From Trileptium ribeirensis (lineage: Eukaryota > Nematoda > Enoplea > Enoplida > Thoracostomopsidae): 64,000 bases of DNA. Made by a program: the position numbers and the translations under genes. Position 1 is the stretch's first letter; every line of letters starts with the position of its first letter. The DNA is taken from NCBI GenBank assembly GCA_030248225.1, contig JASANE010005121.1:1-64000 (forward strand), given 5' to 3'. A model generated the notes under the pieces. The model searched no databases, was not told the origin of the DNA, and worked only from the letters and a program-made list of their open reading frames with translations. This document shows, piece by piece, positions 12,415 through 24,581 of the stretch.

Positions 12415-14745
12415 CCAAAACGGTGGGCCATTGCCTCTTTCGGGGCATACAAGGCACCTGGAATTGATGGAATCTACCCAGTATATCTACAAATGGGCGT
12501 TGATATTATTATAGACTTTTTGTTGGAACTATACAAAAATTGCCTCATGATTGGCTACATTCCGGCATCGTGGAGGGTTGCAAAAGTCTTCATTGCGAAG
12601 CCGGGGAAGGATAGCTATCTGGACTCGAAGGCTTATCGGCCAATAAGCCTGTCCTCGTTTATGTTAAAAAAAGATGGAAACGCTTATCGATAGATTTCTA
12701 CGGGAGAAAGTGCTACCATTGAGTCAACTTAGTGCAAATCAGCATGCTTATATTGCTGACAAATCTACGGTAACGGCGTTGTAAAACATTGTAAGCCATG
12801 TAGAACAGGGCTTTAGTATGTCCAGGTCAATGCTGGGAGTTTTTTTGGATATAGGTGGTGCGTTCAATAAGACACCTTTCAAAGTTATAGGAAAAGCACT
12901 CAGAAGCTTTTATGTGCCTCCACAGATCTGTCTCTTTATTGGGAATATGATCAAATCGAGGACGGAAGTTGCATCCCTGCTCAGTTCCACAGTTAACATA
13001 AGAGTGAATATGGGTTTCCCCAGGGTGGTGTGCTATCACCTCTACTGTGGGTTTTGTTGTAAATGAACTATTAATTAAGCTTCAAAAAGAAGGAATTATG
13101 GCTCAAACCTACTCGGATGACATTGCGATGATTGCAAGTTGTTCAAATATTGGGAACTGGTAGGAGAATCTGCAATGCACTTACGTGCGTCAATACCTGG
13201 TCCAAATCTAATGGATTACAACTACAGCCGAATAAGACTGCTGTAATAAATTTTACTCGAAAGCGCAAGTCTGAGGCGCTTCCTTATATTGGATTGGATG
13301 GAGTTTCACTGGCTTATAGTTGTGAGGTGAGGTACCTAAAAGTCATCCTAGATAAGAAATTAATGTGGGATAAACATTTGAAAAATGCATGTAGCAAGGC
13401 TATACGGAATCTAATGGTATGTAGAACTTTTGCACGGCGTAATTGCGGCGCGAGAACTAAGTTCCTCATGTATATATGTGAAATGATATTATTGAGTGGT
13501 ATGATGCATGGGGTTTTAGTGTGGTGGCATAGAACCACCATAGAGGCTGTTCGGAAGAAACTAATGCGGTTTCGGAGACTAGCTCTTCTGACCATCACGG
13601 GATGCTAGAGAAGCACTCAACGGAGGCTATCCTGGGATTATTGCCGATAGAGAAAAGATGCCCGCAGGCAGCGATATTGATTACTGCAGCCTCAAAAGTA
13701 TTGAATTTTGGAAGTCCTTAAATGTAAATGTACAGTAATTGAAAAAGTAACTTCAGAGCTTGTAACAGAGCCTATCATGCCTTTTGATCACTGCTGTAAG
13801 ACTTTTTCTGAGGATAAGAAATGCGACAGTGTAATCACTGATAGAATTGAGGCACGCAACATTGTCTCTTTGAATTCCATGGACATAAACTGCTTTACAG
13901 ATGGTTCTAAGGTACTGCATGATAAAGAGAATATTAGATCCGGGGCTGGCGTTTTTATTCCTGGACATAGCTGTATACTTATACCCTTGGTAAGAATTGC
14001 ACGGTTTTTCAAGCAGAAATATTAGCGATTGAAAATTGCGTCTCTTATTTAAGAGGTAAGGGGGTAAAGAAGAAAACTATTAACTTCTACTGTGATAGCC
14101 AAGCGGCTATCAAAGTCCTAGATAACAACTTGGATCGAATGATATCTATAAAGTGTGGTAAAAAGGAGTTGCAGCCACGTGGAAAGTCAAATTTTGTTGC
14201 CATCTTTTGGATACCAGGACATATTGGGTATATGGGGAACGAAATTGCGGACCATCTAGCCGAAAAAGCAGTTTCCATGGCCTATATAGGCCCGAAGCCG
14301 GCTGTAGGCTTGGCGTTCAAGACTTTGTCCACTCGGGTTAACGATCGCATTTGGGAAAATGTGGAGAAAAGATGGAAATGTCGTCAGTCCTACAGGCAAC
14401 TAAGGACATTTTTACCTGTATATAATTGGGCAACGATTAAACTGATACGGAACTGGACAAGAAGAGGATTGGCATTGGCTGTAGGCTCCTCACCGGGCAT
14501 TGTCTTTTGAATACACATAAATTTATTATGGGACTTGTTGGGGATAGATCCTGTGAGTGGTGTCATGAAGCAGATGGTACCGCTTCCTATCTTATTTTGG
14601 AATGCACGGAGTTCTACGAACTACGCAAGAAGTTATTTGTAAAAAATCTTATTGATATTAATTTTGCCCCAAAAGTGGATGTAATCAAACTGGTCTGGTT
14701 TATTCTGAGGGTTGGATGTGAGATTTGATCATCTTTGGGTTTGGG
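12415..14745 (+). pseudogene. LOA-like non-LTR retrotransposon: RT and RNase H, broken
   Basis: Decayed pol region of a LINE, read in several frames. In order: the RT start APGIDGIYPV and W..AKVFIAKPGKDSY, then KAYRPISLSSFMLK (12420-12690); LGVFLDIGGAFNKTP (about 12830); TYSDDIAMI, the RT active-site YxDD block (about 13107-13133); a thumb-like region (13132-13608); an RNase H domain with CFTDGSKV (about 13890), FYCDSQAAIKVL (about 14086) and WIPGHIGYMGNEIADHLAEKA (about 14210); and a terminal CEWC..H zinc-knuckle-like segment (14507-14728). RNase H plus a LDIxGAFxxT motif fits the LOA part of the I/Jockey group. At least five frameshifts or stops make it non-functional. The endonuclease and ORF1 are missing, so it is 5'-truncated. 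Clade placement is by motif memory, not a tree. Confidence 0.88.
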
Positions 14746-16355
14746 CGGCGCAATGGGTTTGGTATTATGCGGCTGCGTGCACACTGTTTTATGTGTTATG
14801 CTCAAGCTTTTCATTTATCTATCTAGTATCCAAAAACCTTTCACCTCCAACAAAATTTCTAACTCGTCTCTTCATTGTGCTACAGGTCGTACACATTGTA
14901 GATCGAAAGACTTATGTGTAATAAAGCAATCATCCAGTATTAAACAGCTTGCAAAATTGACAACATCTCAGCGAATTAGACGACAATACCCACAAGCGTA
15001 ATCAAAATTATGACGAATCGAAATAGTTATTTAGTTGCCACTAAAAGACCTGCCAGATTTTCTGGACATTGCCCAGGAAAGAAGCTGCGATGTCTTTTAG
15101 ACAACCTACTAAATGGAACCATAAATTCATTGCAACGACAGTGCCACAGCCAATTATGCTGTAATACGCGCGGTACGGGCACTCTACATAAATGGGTTCG
15201 CTACGTTTGGGTTCAACAGTTAAGATCGTGCCCTACCAAGCCCGCTGGTACATTAAGCCACATATTTAGTAGTCAACATTTATTCAGTATTTCACAGATC
15301 AAAAGTATCTTAGAATTATTAGAACTATATTACCTTATAAATATATTATATATTATTTCATAATTCCATTAAAAGCATATTATTATTATTAGCGATTTGT
15401 AAATAAACGCCGGCATATCTAAACAGTATCAAACAGTATCAGAACAGTATCAGAGTTTAGACCAATAATTACTTGCTGACAAACACAAAACACAAATAGT
15501 CAGAACCGTTTTGGTTTCTGTTTACTGTACAGATTTATTTTTTCTCTATGGATTTTGGGTACGTTGAGTGCCTGCGAATACAAAACCTCCTTATAGTTTG
15601 CACATTACGATATCAGATGACACAGGTCAGGTCGTAAGTTTAATATTACAAGGCCCATGGCGTCTGTTTAACAAATATAATGCCGTTCTAACTAACCTAA
15701 AAATCCAAAAGTCCTACGTATGTATCTATCAGATATTGAAAAAACTGAACCTCTAAACGAACAATACTGATCACATCTGGTTCATTTGCTCCACAACGGT
15801 TATCGGACTGTCACTTTTGCTGTAAAGACACGCGTATTAATTATTAAACATGACAGTTTGAGATAATAAGTATATAAGGTATACGCTTTTTACTATAATA
15901 TAGTTAGTTATATTATTGATTCCATGAAGATATAATATAAATCAAAAGTACAATATTGCTACGATAAATAAGCAGAAATAAGTTGAGATAATAAATTTTT
16001 GGGTACCCGTCAGTCTTTTGGAATAGGCTCTCGCGTCTGATTAATATTAATGGTTAAGCCAAAGAGTTTTGAGCTCTTCTGTATCAGTATATATCGTTGA
16101 CATTAATTACTGAGATACTTCACTTGTCATTCATATAGAAAAGGCGTTACGAGAGGATGGACAACATCACTGGGAAGAACTATGCCTGACTGAACAGTAT
16201 GGCGCTGGATTAGCTGCGGTTCTAAAGTTGGGATTAGGCATATGTTTTGTTCCGAAACGGCAAGCAGTCACTGCTTACATCTAAGTGCGCATATGTCATT
16301 AATTCCAGCCCCGTTTTTGTTTCGTAGAAAATTTCGCCTCAAGAGTACAGTTTAT
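14746..16355. other. LINE 3' flank and non-coding sequence; short minisatellite
   Basis: The first ~100 bp may be the 3' UTR of the LINE. ORFs at 15010-15363 and 15568-15756 are unrecognised. A short run of AACAGTATCA-type units occupies 15418-15456, about four units of 10-14 bp. No conserved gene seen. Confidence 0.4.
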
Positions 16356-16705
16356 TCACAGTAAGAATAAAATATTACCATAAAATTTAGACAGAATGCA
16401 ATGCAACATACATGCTTGAGGTCTGAGGACCCCTAGAGGTATCCGGTTGCTCGGGTAGGGGGTAGCTCCTTGGCAACCCAGGGAATCGGCGGGCTGGCTG
16501 GAGGCCTGAAGCCGACGGTTTTTGCATCGCGATGGAAGGGAAAGGGCTGCGGCGGCTTCGTAACTAATGGGCTTGGCGCCAGGTGGGGTTGAACGACCTA
16601 TCAAGGGGGGGGGGGGGTCGGCGTGTTGCCTCAATGGGTGTTCTGACGATTCAGAGGGGCAAAACCCCTACCCGCGTGAGCATATCTGTACTGTAGGTAT
16701 TCATA
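16356..16705. other. GC-rich island of unknown origin
   Basis: A sharply GC-richer block of about 300 bp in AT-rich surroundings, containing a 12-13-base G run near 16606-16618. It has minus-strand and plus-strand ORFs (16634-16356 and 16567-16791) without recognisable motifs. The composition and abrupt edges suggest a fragment of a mobile element, perhaps the 5' region of a retrotransposon, but I cannot name it. It could also be a regulatory or foreign segment. Confidence 0.35.
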
Positions 16706-17498
16706 TCAAGCAGAGCTTATGGATGCTAAAATGTGTAAAACAGGCATATACTTATTATTTAATACCTGAAGAACATTTCACAATGATTTAAGTTAACACT
16801 GAACGTATTTTAATAGCGATGGACACGTTTGTCAATCATATTTGAAATGGCGTAAACGAAACAGCTTTTTTCTAAATAAAACGGTTAATCGTGCAAAAAA
16901 TGTTCTTACCTCTCTGTGCGAACTGGAATCCATTTCATAAATTGACGGATTATCAACATTTTCATTACACACACTACTATATTCAAGGTTCTTGTTTATA
17001 TTAGTTGAACTGATTTGGTATACAATCTTCCTTAACAAAAATTCGAAAAACTGATATTAGTTGACAATTTTTATATTTCTATACGAGTTTCAGCAATAAT
17101 TTAGGCTATAACTGTTGTCAGAGGTACTGGATCGAAAAATTCTACATCTCAAATAACTTCCTCACAGTCACCACTTTGACGTTATGGATTTTTGCAGCCT
17201 AGAAATTTTCGAGCTATAGAAATTAAAAATTAACCATTAGCTTAAACAAAAAGTAGAAAATTACGAAATTTTGACAAACTGAATTTTGTATGTTCTGGAT
17301 TGATTTAACATGCAGCATTTCTGGAGTAATTTAACATGTTAAAACCCGTATTTCGTTATTTTAGCTCTGCAGTGGCGATTCAGTTACCTCTGGAACACTG
17401 AAGAAGGCTTGAAATGCCCTCTTTGACCTCAAAAATAGTCAAAACAAAGTCAGAATAAAACCGCAATGTTGATTCTTATATAGCAAAATATGACGTAA
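16706..17498. other. Non-coding spacer
   Basis: AT-rich sequence without a supportable gene or repeat. Confidence 0.4.
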
Positions 17499-18007
17499 TG
17501 CGGCGTTCACGTTATAATGTCCCCAACGTTTGGAACCTATGTACCCCATACAGTGTCAGACACACTGTTGACAACAGGGTGTCTTAGACACCCCATGTTT
17601 TTAATAAATTTTTTCAACGGTAGCTAGTTACGCGTATTACCGCTTACCGACAGTGTCAGGCACACCGTGTCTTCTGGCAGATTTATTGACAGTGTTCGAA
17701 ATTATTTGAGCAATGTTCATATGGGCTAGATACAAATATCGAGAATTTAGGAAAAACTCCACAGGACAGTTGACTAATAAACCGCATTAGCTACAGACGG
17801 TGTCCGTTATAGTTAATTCGCGCCAAATAGGTAGCTAAGGGTGTGTACGACACTGTCTAGAAAAAATGTAGTAGCTAAGGGTGTGTCGTACACCCTCGGC
17901 ATTTGATATACAGTATGTGTGTCACCCTGACTGTCTATACGGTAGGGTCGCGACTACAGGAGGTCAAAAGTTCCAAACAGTGGGGACATTATAACGTGAA
18001 CGCCGCA
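17499..18007. mobile_element. 509-bp MITE, TGCGGCGTTCACG ends, TAA target duplication
   Basis: The terminal inverted repeats match over at least 27 bp. Both begin TGCGGCGTTCACGTTATAA and continue through TGTCCCC. TAA flanks both sides (17496-17498 and 18008-18010). The interior has no coding potential but is packed with short palindromes of the form GTGTC..GACAC, for example GGGTGTCTTAGACACCC. The ends differ from the element at 647-1025 by only a few bases, so the two belong to one family or sister families. Harbinger-type mobilisation is inferred from the 3-bp TSD. Confidence 0.9.
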
Positions 18008-18366
18008 TAATTTTAACTGCATGATACTACAATTCCAGTCTTTACAAAACAAGCGTTAATTTCATGCAAACTCATTCCGACATTGACTTGTTATAAAGCA
18101 TTAGATATACTGATACCACCACCAGCGCTTTTACTCTGTTCAGTGATTTGATTATATTTGTATAAAAGTAGACGGATGAATACTAAGTTTTCTATATATA
18201 CACCAGGCTTTTCAATTAATTATATACCAACAAATATTAGAAGCAATGACAATGACTTAACAATCTATAATTTTGCCGATAGCAATATTAGCTTCATTTT
18301 TTTACCAAAACCAGTAATAGTCCCATTTATTTGCCCAATACCAATATTTTGGAAAGTGATGAGGCG
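18008..18366. other. Non-coding spacer
   Basis: No gene recognised. The ORF starting at 18158 runs into the next MITE and is not supported. Confidence 0.4.
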
Positions 18367-18850
18367 TACGTTTGCACATGCGGCTTTCGCGTTATATTGT
18401 CCTCGCTGTTTGGAACTGTTGTCCGTTTGTAGTCGCTACCTTATCATGTAGACAGTCAGGGTGACACCCATAATGTAAGTTTATTTTCGAGGGTGTACGA
18501 CACACCCACAGCTGCTTACTTTTTTACAGTCTCGCACATACCCTTATCTACCAATTTGTCGCGAATTCATGACAGCTAGGCCTAGTTAACTACATTTGAA
18601 AAAATAATAACAACATGGAGGTGTCTAAGACGCCCTGTTGTCGACGGTGTGCCTGACACTGTGTGGTGTACATAGATTCCAAACGTTGGCGATATTATAA
18701 CGTGAACGCCGCAAATGCGTTGTTACTCGCTCTCTTTGCAAGGTTCTTTCAGAAACCCAATAACAGCTTCTAAATAGCACAGTGGCTAGCGTACTACGCT
18801 CGCAGCCGAATGGTCCAGGTTGAGTCCTCCGCTGATGCAAACGCTTGTTC
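18367..18850 (+). mobile_element. tRNA-derived SINE, split by a MITE
   Basis: The best-preserved SINE copy. The 5' tip GTTTGCACA (about 18370-18378) is separated by a MITE (18379-18713) from the body, which resumes as ATGCGTTGTTACTCGC at 18715. The body contains CTCTCTTTGCAAGGTTC and CAGAAACC, a box-A-like TAGCACAGTGGCTAGCG (about 18776) and a box-B-like AGGTTGAGTCCTC (about 18818). Boxes A and B are RNA polymerase III promoter elements of tRNA genes; here no cloverleaf is evident and the unit is repeated elsewhere, so it is a SINE rather than a tRNA gene. The 3' end is not clear. Confidence 0.72.
18379..18713. mobile_element. 335-bp MITE inserted in the SINE, diverged ends
   Basis: A shorter relative of the 17499-18007 element. 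The left end is TGCGGCTTTCGCGTTATA and the right end (reverse complement) TGCGGCGTTCACGTTATAA. The interior repeats the same GTGT..ACAC palindromes, such as GGGTGTACGACACACCC. Flanking trinucleotides (ACA and AAT) do not form a clean duplication, possibly through mutation. The surrounding sequence is a SINE whose 5' tip and body become continuous when this element is removed. Confidence 0.8.
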
Positions 18851-20350
18851 AACATCGCACGAAATACACAGAAATTTATGAGGGTTAAAAGTGCAAAATG
18901 ACACGCATTCAAAAACTAAAATGATGCTTCCTAGTAGCACATTTCCATGAGAGATTATTCTATTTATTAACTTAATATTGGAGGAACACTTTTTGCAGGC
19001 TTGAAAACGGGTCGATAATCTTAACTCGTGACCCGCAGACTGGTAGTCCATCACCCGTTTGACCTGTGCTTCTTGATCTAAATTCATGGACGCTGTGACC
19101 AGTATTGACCAGGATTTCAAACGGCCACAACCTATATTACAAAATTACGTAAGGTAATAATCATCACCACACAGGGAAATGGAAGAATAATGTTTATTGA
19201 AAACTACATATTCTTAAAAAACATAATATACATGAATAATATACCGAGTACACATAATTATCATCTTAGTGCATAGCCCAATGCAGATATGTTAATGTGT
19301 ATAGACTGTGTTTAACAGTTGAATTTGAAACCACGTACTATACAACATACTTGGTGTACTACACAAAATACTTTCAGTATAACAAATTTTACATTTGCAC
19401 CTGCGATAAACTGGCCCTGTCCTATCCGTTTTTGCAATTTTCATGAGCAAGTAAAGCCTTAAATACCGAGGTCCTCGCCAAACCAGCGTTACGGTAACGA
19501 TCGCAATTTATATTGAAGCATCGGTGGAAGCCAAGGTGTACAATGTGTGAGCAATAATAAATATATTGCCTATTGCACTATAACACTATTGCCCGCAGCA
19601 CCGGCACATAGCCAGACTTCCGTTACAAGAGCAACAGTCCAAATGACACGGAGGGCACGGCGATTTTAGCGGGTGCAAAAAATTTCATATTTATAATTTG
19701 TTCCATTACGTAAAATGTACACATCTTTTGCAAAAGTAAAAAATAAGGAAAATATCTGTATTACAATTGATAATCAGAGGAAACAAATCGAATTTAATTA
19801 CCAAAGTTGTAGTAACAAATGAAAATCCACTTCGCAGTTTATGAATATGAAATTGATACTTTCAGTTGTTTTCTCAGGGATCGCTCCTTCTTCGAACCCT
19901 CTGGCTACGTACCTGGCTAAGGACAGATGTCATAACATTCAGGTAAGCGAATTTTCCCCAAGGCTTTTATCTGCTACGTAGCTTGGAATAGGAGCAGCTA
20001 ATTTAGTCTTTCGGCATCAAGACAATATAAATTTTGTCATGCTTTGCTCGCGACCGGACGGATAACTATTATTGGTGATGCTTAGGAACAATAGTAGGAC
20101 TCTTGGCTACGATATAGATGTATATGTATCGCAACAAATACTAGAAACAATGGCATAAGGCAATTATGGTTACGCTCGGAACTTATAAAAGATAAGCGAC
20201 AAACATAAGTAACGTATAGGTTTTACCTCCTTTATGAAACAATGAACTAAATAATGTCTTGTTTACCGTGCTATTCCAGTCAAGACAAGCCAATGAACGA
20301 AATTTGCCATATAATTCTAAGATATTGGGAGACACTGTGACACGGACTTA
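18851..20350. other. Non-coding spacer
   Basis: No supportable gene or repeat. ORFs seen here are short and unrecognised. Confidence 0.4.
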
Positions 20351-21823
20351 TGCGTCATTCACACTAATTTGTGTGCAGCTACTGCACACAGTGGGCAGTA
20401 TGGTCGCTACGAATGCACTCAAACCGCTTCGAGTGCAATGACAATGCCCAATGCGCCGTCCGTGCAATGGTAAACTCGGTTGCTTACTATGATCATTTGC
20501 AGCAGTGATTGCACGTGGCTATGCAACTGTATAGTACAATGCATTGACGGCGTGCATTTGAAAAGACTTTAACATTTTAAGGTGCAAAAGAATAATCAGT
20601 TTACACATTCGAGTGCAATAGTTTTGATCATTGAGCGTGCAATGATAATTACTATTGCAAACTGTAGAGTAACATTGTTTACTAAAGGGCGGCGTCCGTG
20701 AAATTGTTTTCGCCAAAAGTTTGCACAAGGCCGTTTAGCTTAGCATAACAATTGTGTTTGTATGCACTTTGTATACATATAGTATATTTTACATTTGCGT
20801 GTTTTTAGTAAAATTCTGTGTAATTATTTATTAACTGAGGTCGAAGGCCGCCATGATGTTTTATCTCACCAACTATTACTATACCTCTGTTGTATTTTCC
20901 AATTCAACAGGACTGCAAGAGAGGCATATGTAAGTGAAATACCATAAAACCTTGGGTCGAATCGGTGTCCAGTTTCCACATATAAGTAGAAACAATAACT
21001 GAGACAAATTTCCTTTTAAGTACAAATTAATGTTTTAAAATATTGAGCCACCAACACGATTGAAACTGCTGAGAGACCAATGTTTTGGTATAAAACACTG
21101 AAAAATAAATTCATAGTTCAAAATCACCATAAAATATGCGCGCAAATACCCTGGCCTTTCGCAAATAGTAGCTCTGATACTGATAATGAGTTATGCAAAA
21201 ATACATCGATTTTTGGGACAAAATGGTCAAAAGCTAGATATTAAGGGTTTTTGCAAAAGCAAAAAATACTTGGCTTTTTGGTTAACTCTAAAAATTATGT
21301 CTATGTGCAATCACCCCACCACTTGCACGAAAATGTCTAAATACAACAACCATTGCTCGCACAGATGCAATGGCATAAACAGTAACAAGGTTCACATTTC
21401 AGGCTTATGTTTACGCCATTGCTGCAGCTAGTGCAAATGTAACAACAATTGCACTGGAACGTGCTTTGGCGAAAACAATTTCACGGACGCCGCCCTTTAG
21501 TAAACAATGTTGCTCTAGAGTTTGCAATAGTAATTATCATTGCACGATCAATGATCAAAACTATTGCACTCGAATGTGTAAACTGATTATTCTTTTGCAC
21601 CTTAAAATGTTAAAGTCTTTTCGAATGCACGCCGTCAATGCATACAGTTGCATAGCCACGTGCAATCAGTGCTGCTAATGATCACAGTAAGCAACCGTGT
21701 TTACCATTGCACGGACGTCACATTGGGCATTGTCATTGCACTCGAATCGGTTTGAGTGCATTCGTAGCGACCATACTGCGCACTGTGTGCAGTAGCTGCA
21801 CACAAATTAATGTGAATGACGCA
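20351..21823. mobile_element. 1,473-bp element with ~370-bp terminal inverted repeats, TTA duplication
   Basis: The left arm (20351 to about 20727) is the imperfect reverse complement of the right arm (about 21461-21823). Both start TGCGTCATTCACA and are flanked by TTA (20348-20350 and 21824-21826). The arms are full of GTGCAAT and TTGCAC motifs in both orientations, and the same motif recurs in the ~730-bp centre. ORFs at 20519-20728 minus and 21466-21678 plus are mirror images of one another in the two arms and are not genes. No transposase is seen. This is a foldback-like non-autonomous DNA element using the same TGCG/TTA termini as the smaller MITEs. Confidence 0.9.
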
Positions 21824-23282
21824 TTACCGGGGTGGGTTATTCGGGTTAAGCACTTGACCCGTGATCCTCTTTGACTCATTGATCCGCTGGAAATTCTCAG
21901 AAAGTTGATCCGTGACTAGCAGGTGGCATTTTCAACCCTGAACTTTTGCCACAGCCGTCACCAATACTTTGTTTTCGGCTTTTATCATAATAATGTCTGG
22001 ATAATTTACCGGATTTGTATTAGATAGTTTGGATGATATCACCTGACCACCTAGGTTCTAACTATGTAAATTCAACTTAATAATTATTTTATTATGGTCA
22101 AATTTTTAGTACCGGACGAACGGCGACCGACCATCGATGCGAGACTATATGTAAATACCGTTCGACGTATGCAGCCTCCTCGTAAATAAGGTGAGGAGAG
22201 TAAGAAATGTATCAACTGTAAGACAGAAATACGGTAACATACGTAATATAAGTATATCAACGGTAAGGCATGTAACATATTGCATTATGTTTTAATCTAT
22301 TACATTATATAAGATTTCGAATAAAGCAATTTGTTCCAAAACAGCAGAGCTTCTGTGACATATTTTTCTCAAGAAAAACAAAACTCAAACTCTCTTCTTG
22401 AATTTTACCCGAAGCTTTCTTTCCTACAGCCGAGCTTGTTTAAACTGAAAACAAAAAGTTGCGGGATAGTATTAATATACTGCATCTATTATGATAAGAT
22501 GCGTGCGACAGTGCCAAATTATGTCACGCGTCCAACTCAACTAGTTCGGCTGACCTATAATAGCTTAGCTGGACTATTATGTTACATTTTGATAGCTTAG
22601 GAAGTCTTAATGTGACAATTTGGGAGCTTAGCTATGCTCTGCATGACAAACAGAGCGTCCGGATGAACTGTCAATTGAGAAATTTTATTTAGTATTGTGC
22701 TTAGTGTAATAGTATTTAGTTCTATAGCATTTTGACTCTAATTATAAGTTATATATTTGTTTTAATATATACCATAAACGTTTTAAGCAGTATGCCGCCT
22801 TTGTGGCATTGTTTAGATACGGATAGTAAAACATAATGTTCGCGGACTAAATAGTCTCTGGCTTAAGTTATAGGGCTCAGGTGAACGCCGACTATTCGAA
22901 ATTGTAATACTCCAACTGGACTGTTTGCGTGACATAGTAGCTAGCCCATTTGAACACGTGACATAACTAGGAAAATGCGCACGCATCTTATTGTAAATGA
23001 TGCATAAACATACATTACTAAGGAATGCCAAGAACAGACAAATGTAGCAAGTCGTATAGCTTATATATTGGGAAATGCGAATCTTGGAAACTATAGCCGC
23101 AGTACTAATTAATGAATGTTGTAGCAACATACATACTTATATTGAATATAACATATGGATGTTATGACACGCTGAATGTTAGAAATTTGCCGCACAAACA
23201 ATGTTTTACACCAAATTCATTGCATTGAAAATTGCTTGAAATACGCCAGCCTGGTACAATTTCATAGCATGAAACATTTCTT
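21824..23282. repeat. Non-coding, with a ~55-bp inverted repeat (22493-22545 and 22935-22998)
   Basis: Plus-strand ATAAGATGCGTGCG..TTATGTCACG at about 22493-22531 reappears in reverse complement at about 22960-22998. The arms enclose about 390 bp. This may be a decayed terminal-repeat element. No gene is seen in the rest. Confidence 0.45.
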
Positions 23283-23750
23283 CAGCAAGCAACGTTCTAT
23301 ATTCCTTAGCATCGTCTTATTCTAATAGATTCGATGATTTGTAAGTATTTCATTTATGGAAATTAAGTAGAATTTATATGACAGGAATATTTTGTTTTGT
23401 TTTAAGTCAACACATGTAAATGGCAAACACATGACAGCAAGCAACGTTCTATATTCCTTAGCATCGTCTTATTCTAATAGATTCGATGATTTGTAAGTAT
23501 TTCATTTATGGAAATTAAGTAGAATTTATATGACAGGAATATTTTGTTTTGTTTTAAGTCAACACATGTAAATGGCAAACAGATGACAGCAAGCAAAGAT
23601 CTATATTCCTTAGCATCGTCTTATTCTAATAGATTCGATGATTTGTAAGTATTTCATTTATGGAAATTAAGTAGAATTTATATGACAGGAATATTTTGTT
23701 TTGTTTTAAGTCAACACATGTAAATGGCAAACAGATGACAGCAAGCAAAA
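23283..23750. repeat. 152-bp tandem repeat, three near-identical copies
   Basis: CAGCAAGCAA starts at 23283, 23435, 23587 and 23739, exactly 152 bp apart. Three full units and about 12 bp of a fourth are present. Units differ at only a few bases (for example CACATGA versus CAGATGA near the unit end), so the array is recent. Confidence 0.95.
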
Positions 23751-24581
23751 TGGTTATATTCAATGAAACTGAGCTAAATTAAAATACAGTTGACGTTGTT
23801 CATGTTACATGTTAAGACACATATTTTGGGATGTACATAAGGACAAACTGATTAGTATAAAGCCTCTATTTTACCAAGTTATTATCACTTCAAGCATCTG
23901 TTATATGTAGTCATTATTACAACTCAACAATTCACTTAAAAATGATACATTTGATTAAAATTATGCCTACAGCATGCTGAGCATGTCAGCTGATTTCAGT
24001 TCAAATCGTATACGCTAGCATATTGACACATTATACAGGTCATTCGAAGTAGCGACATAGTTAGGCGCCATTCCCATTATGATTTTACGATTAGGACCGT
24101 ATTCACAAACCACCATAGAGCATACGTCGTGGTAACATGCTTTTACGTTAATAGACCGCGTATGTATACTACTTGTTTGATTCAACTTATTGTTTGGTGA
24201 AAGCGAACAAAAGTGCGAAGCCGAAAATGTGCCCTCACGCATATTGCGTTTTTACATAATGGAGCTCCTGTTTGAGACCATCAAATTGTTGGCCGAATTT
24301 TTGCCAGACTCGGTTCGTGATATTGACAAAAAAACTATGGTGCGCGCACCTGCAGGTTTGCTCACGCATAATGCGACTCGAGTAAGTGTACACCTTCCTT
24401 TGTCATAAGACTTGGGCAGGCATGAGTCTGTCAAACATAGCACAGTACACAAGTTGTGGCATTAAAGCGGTTATTCAAAATTTAGTCTATTGCTTGACTA
24501 ACCCTTTAAAGCCTATTGCCCAGAAATTGGTACCGCTCACATTGTGAAGAGCTGGGTTAACAGGGTGTGACATATAATGCC
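23751..24581. other. Non-coding spacer
   Basis: Short overlapping ORFs near 24015-24452 on both strands are unrecognised; no gene is supported. Confidence 0.4.

Noticed and set aside
20259..21678. Paired ORFs sharing SRTPPFSKQC
   Set aside because: The same sequence in the two arms of the inverted-repeat element.
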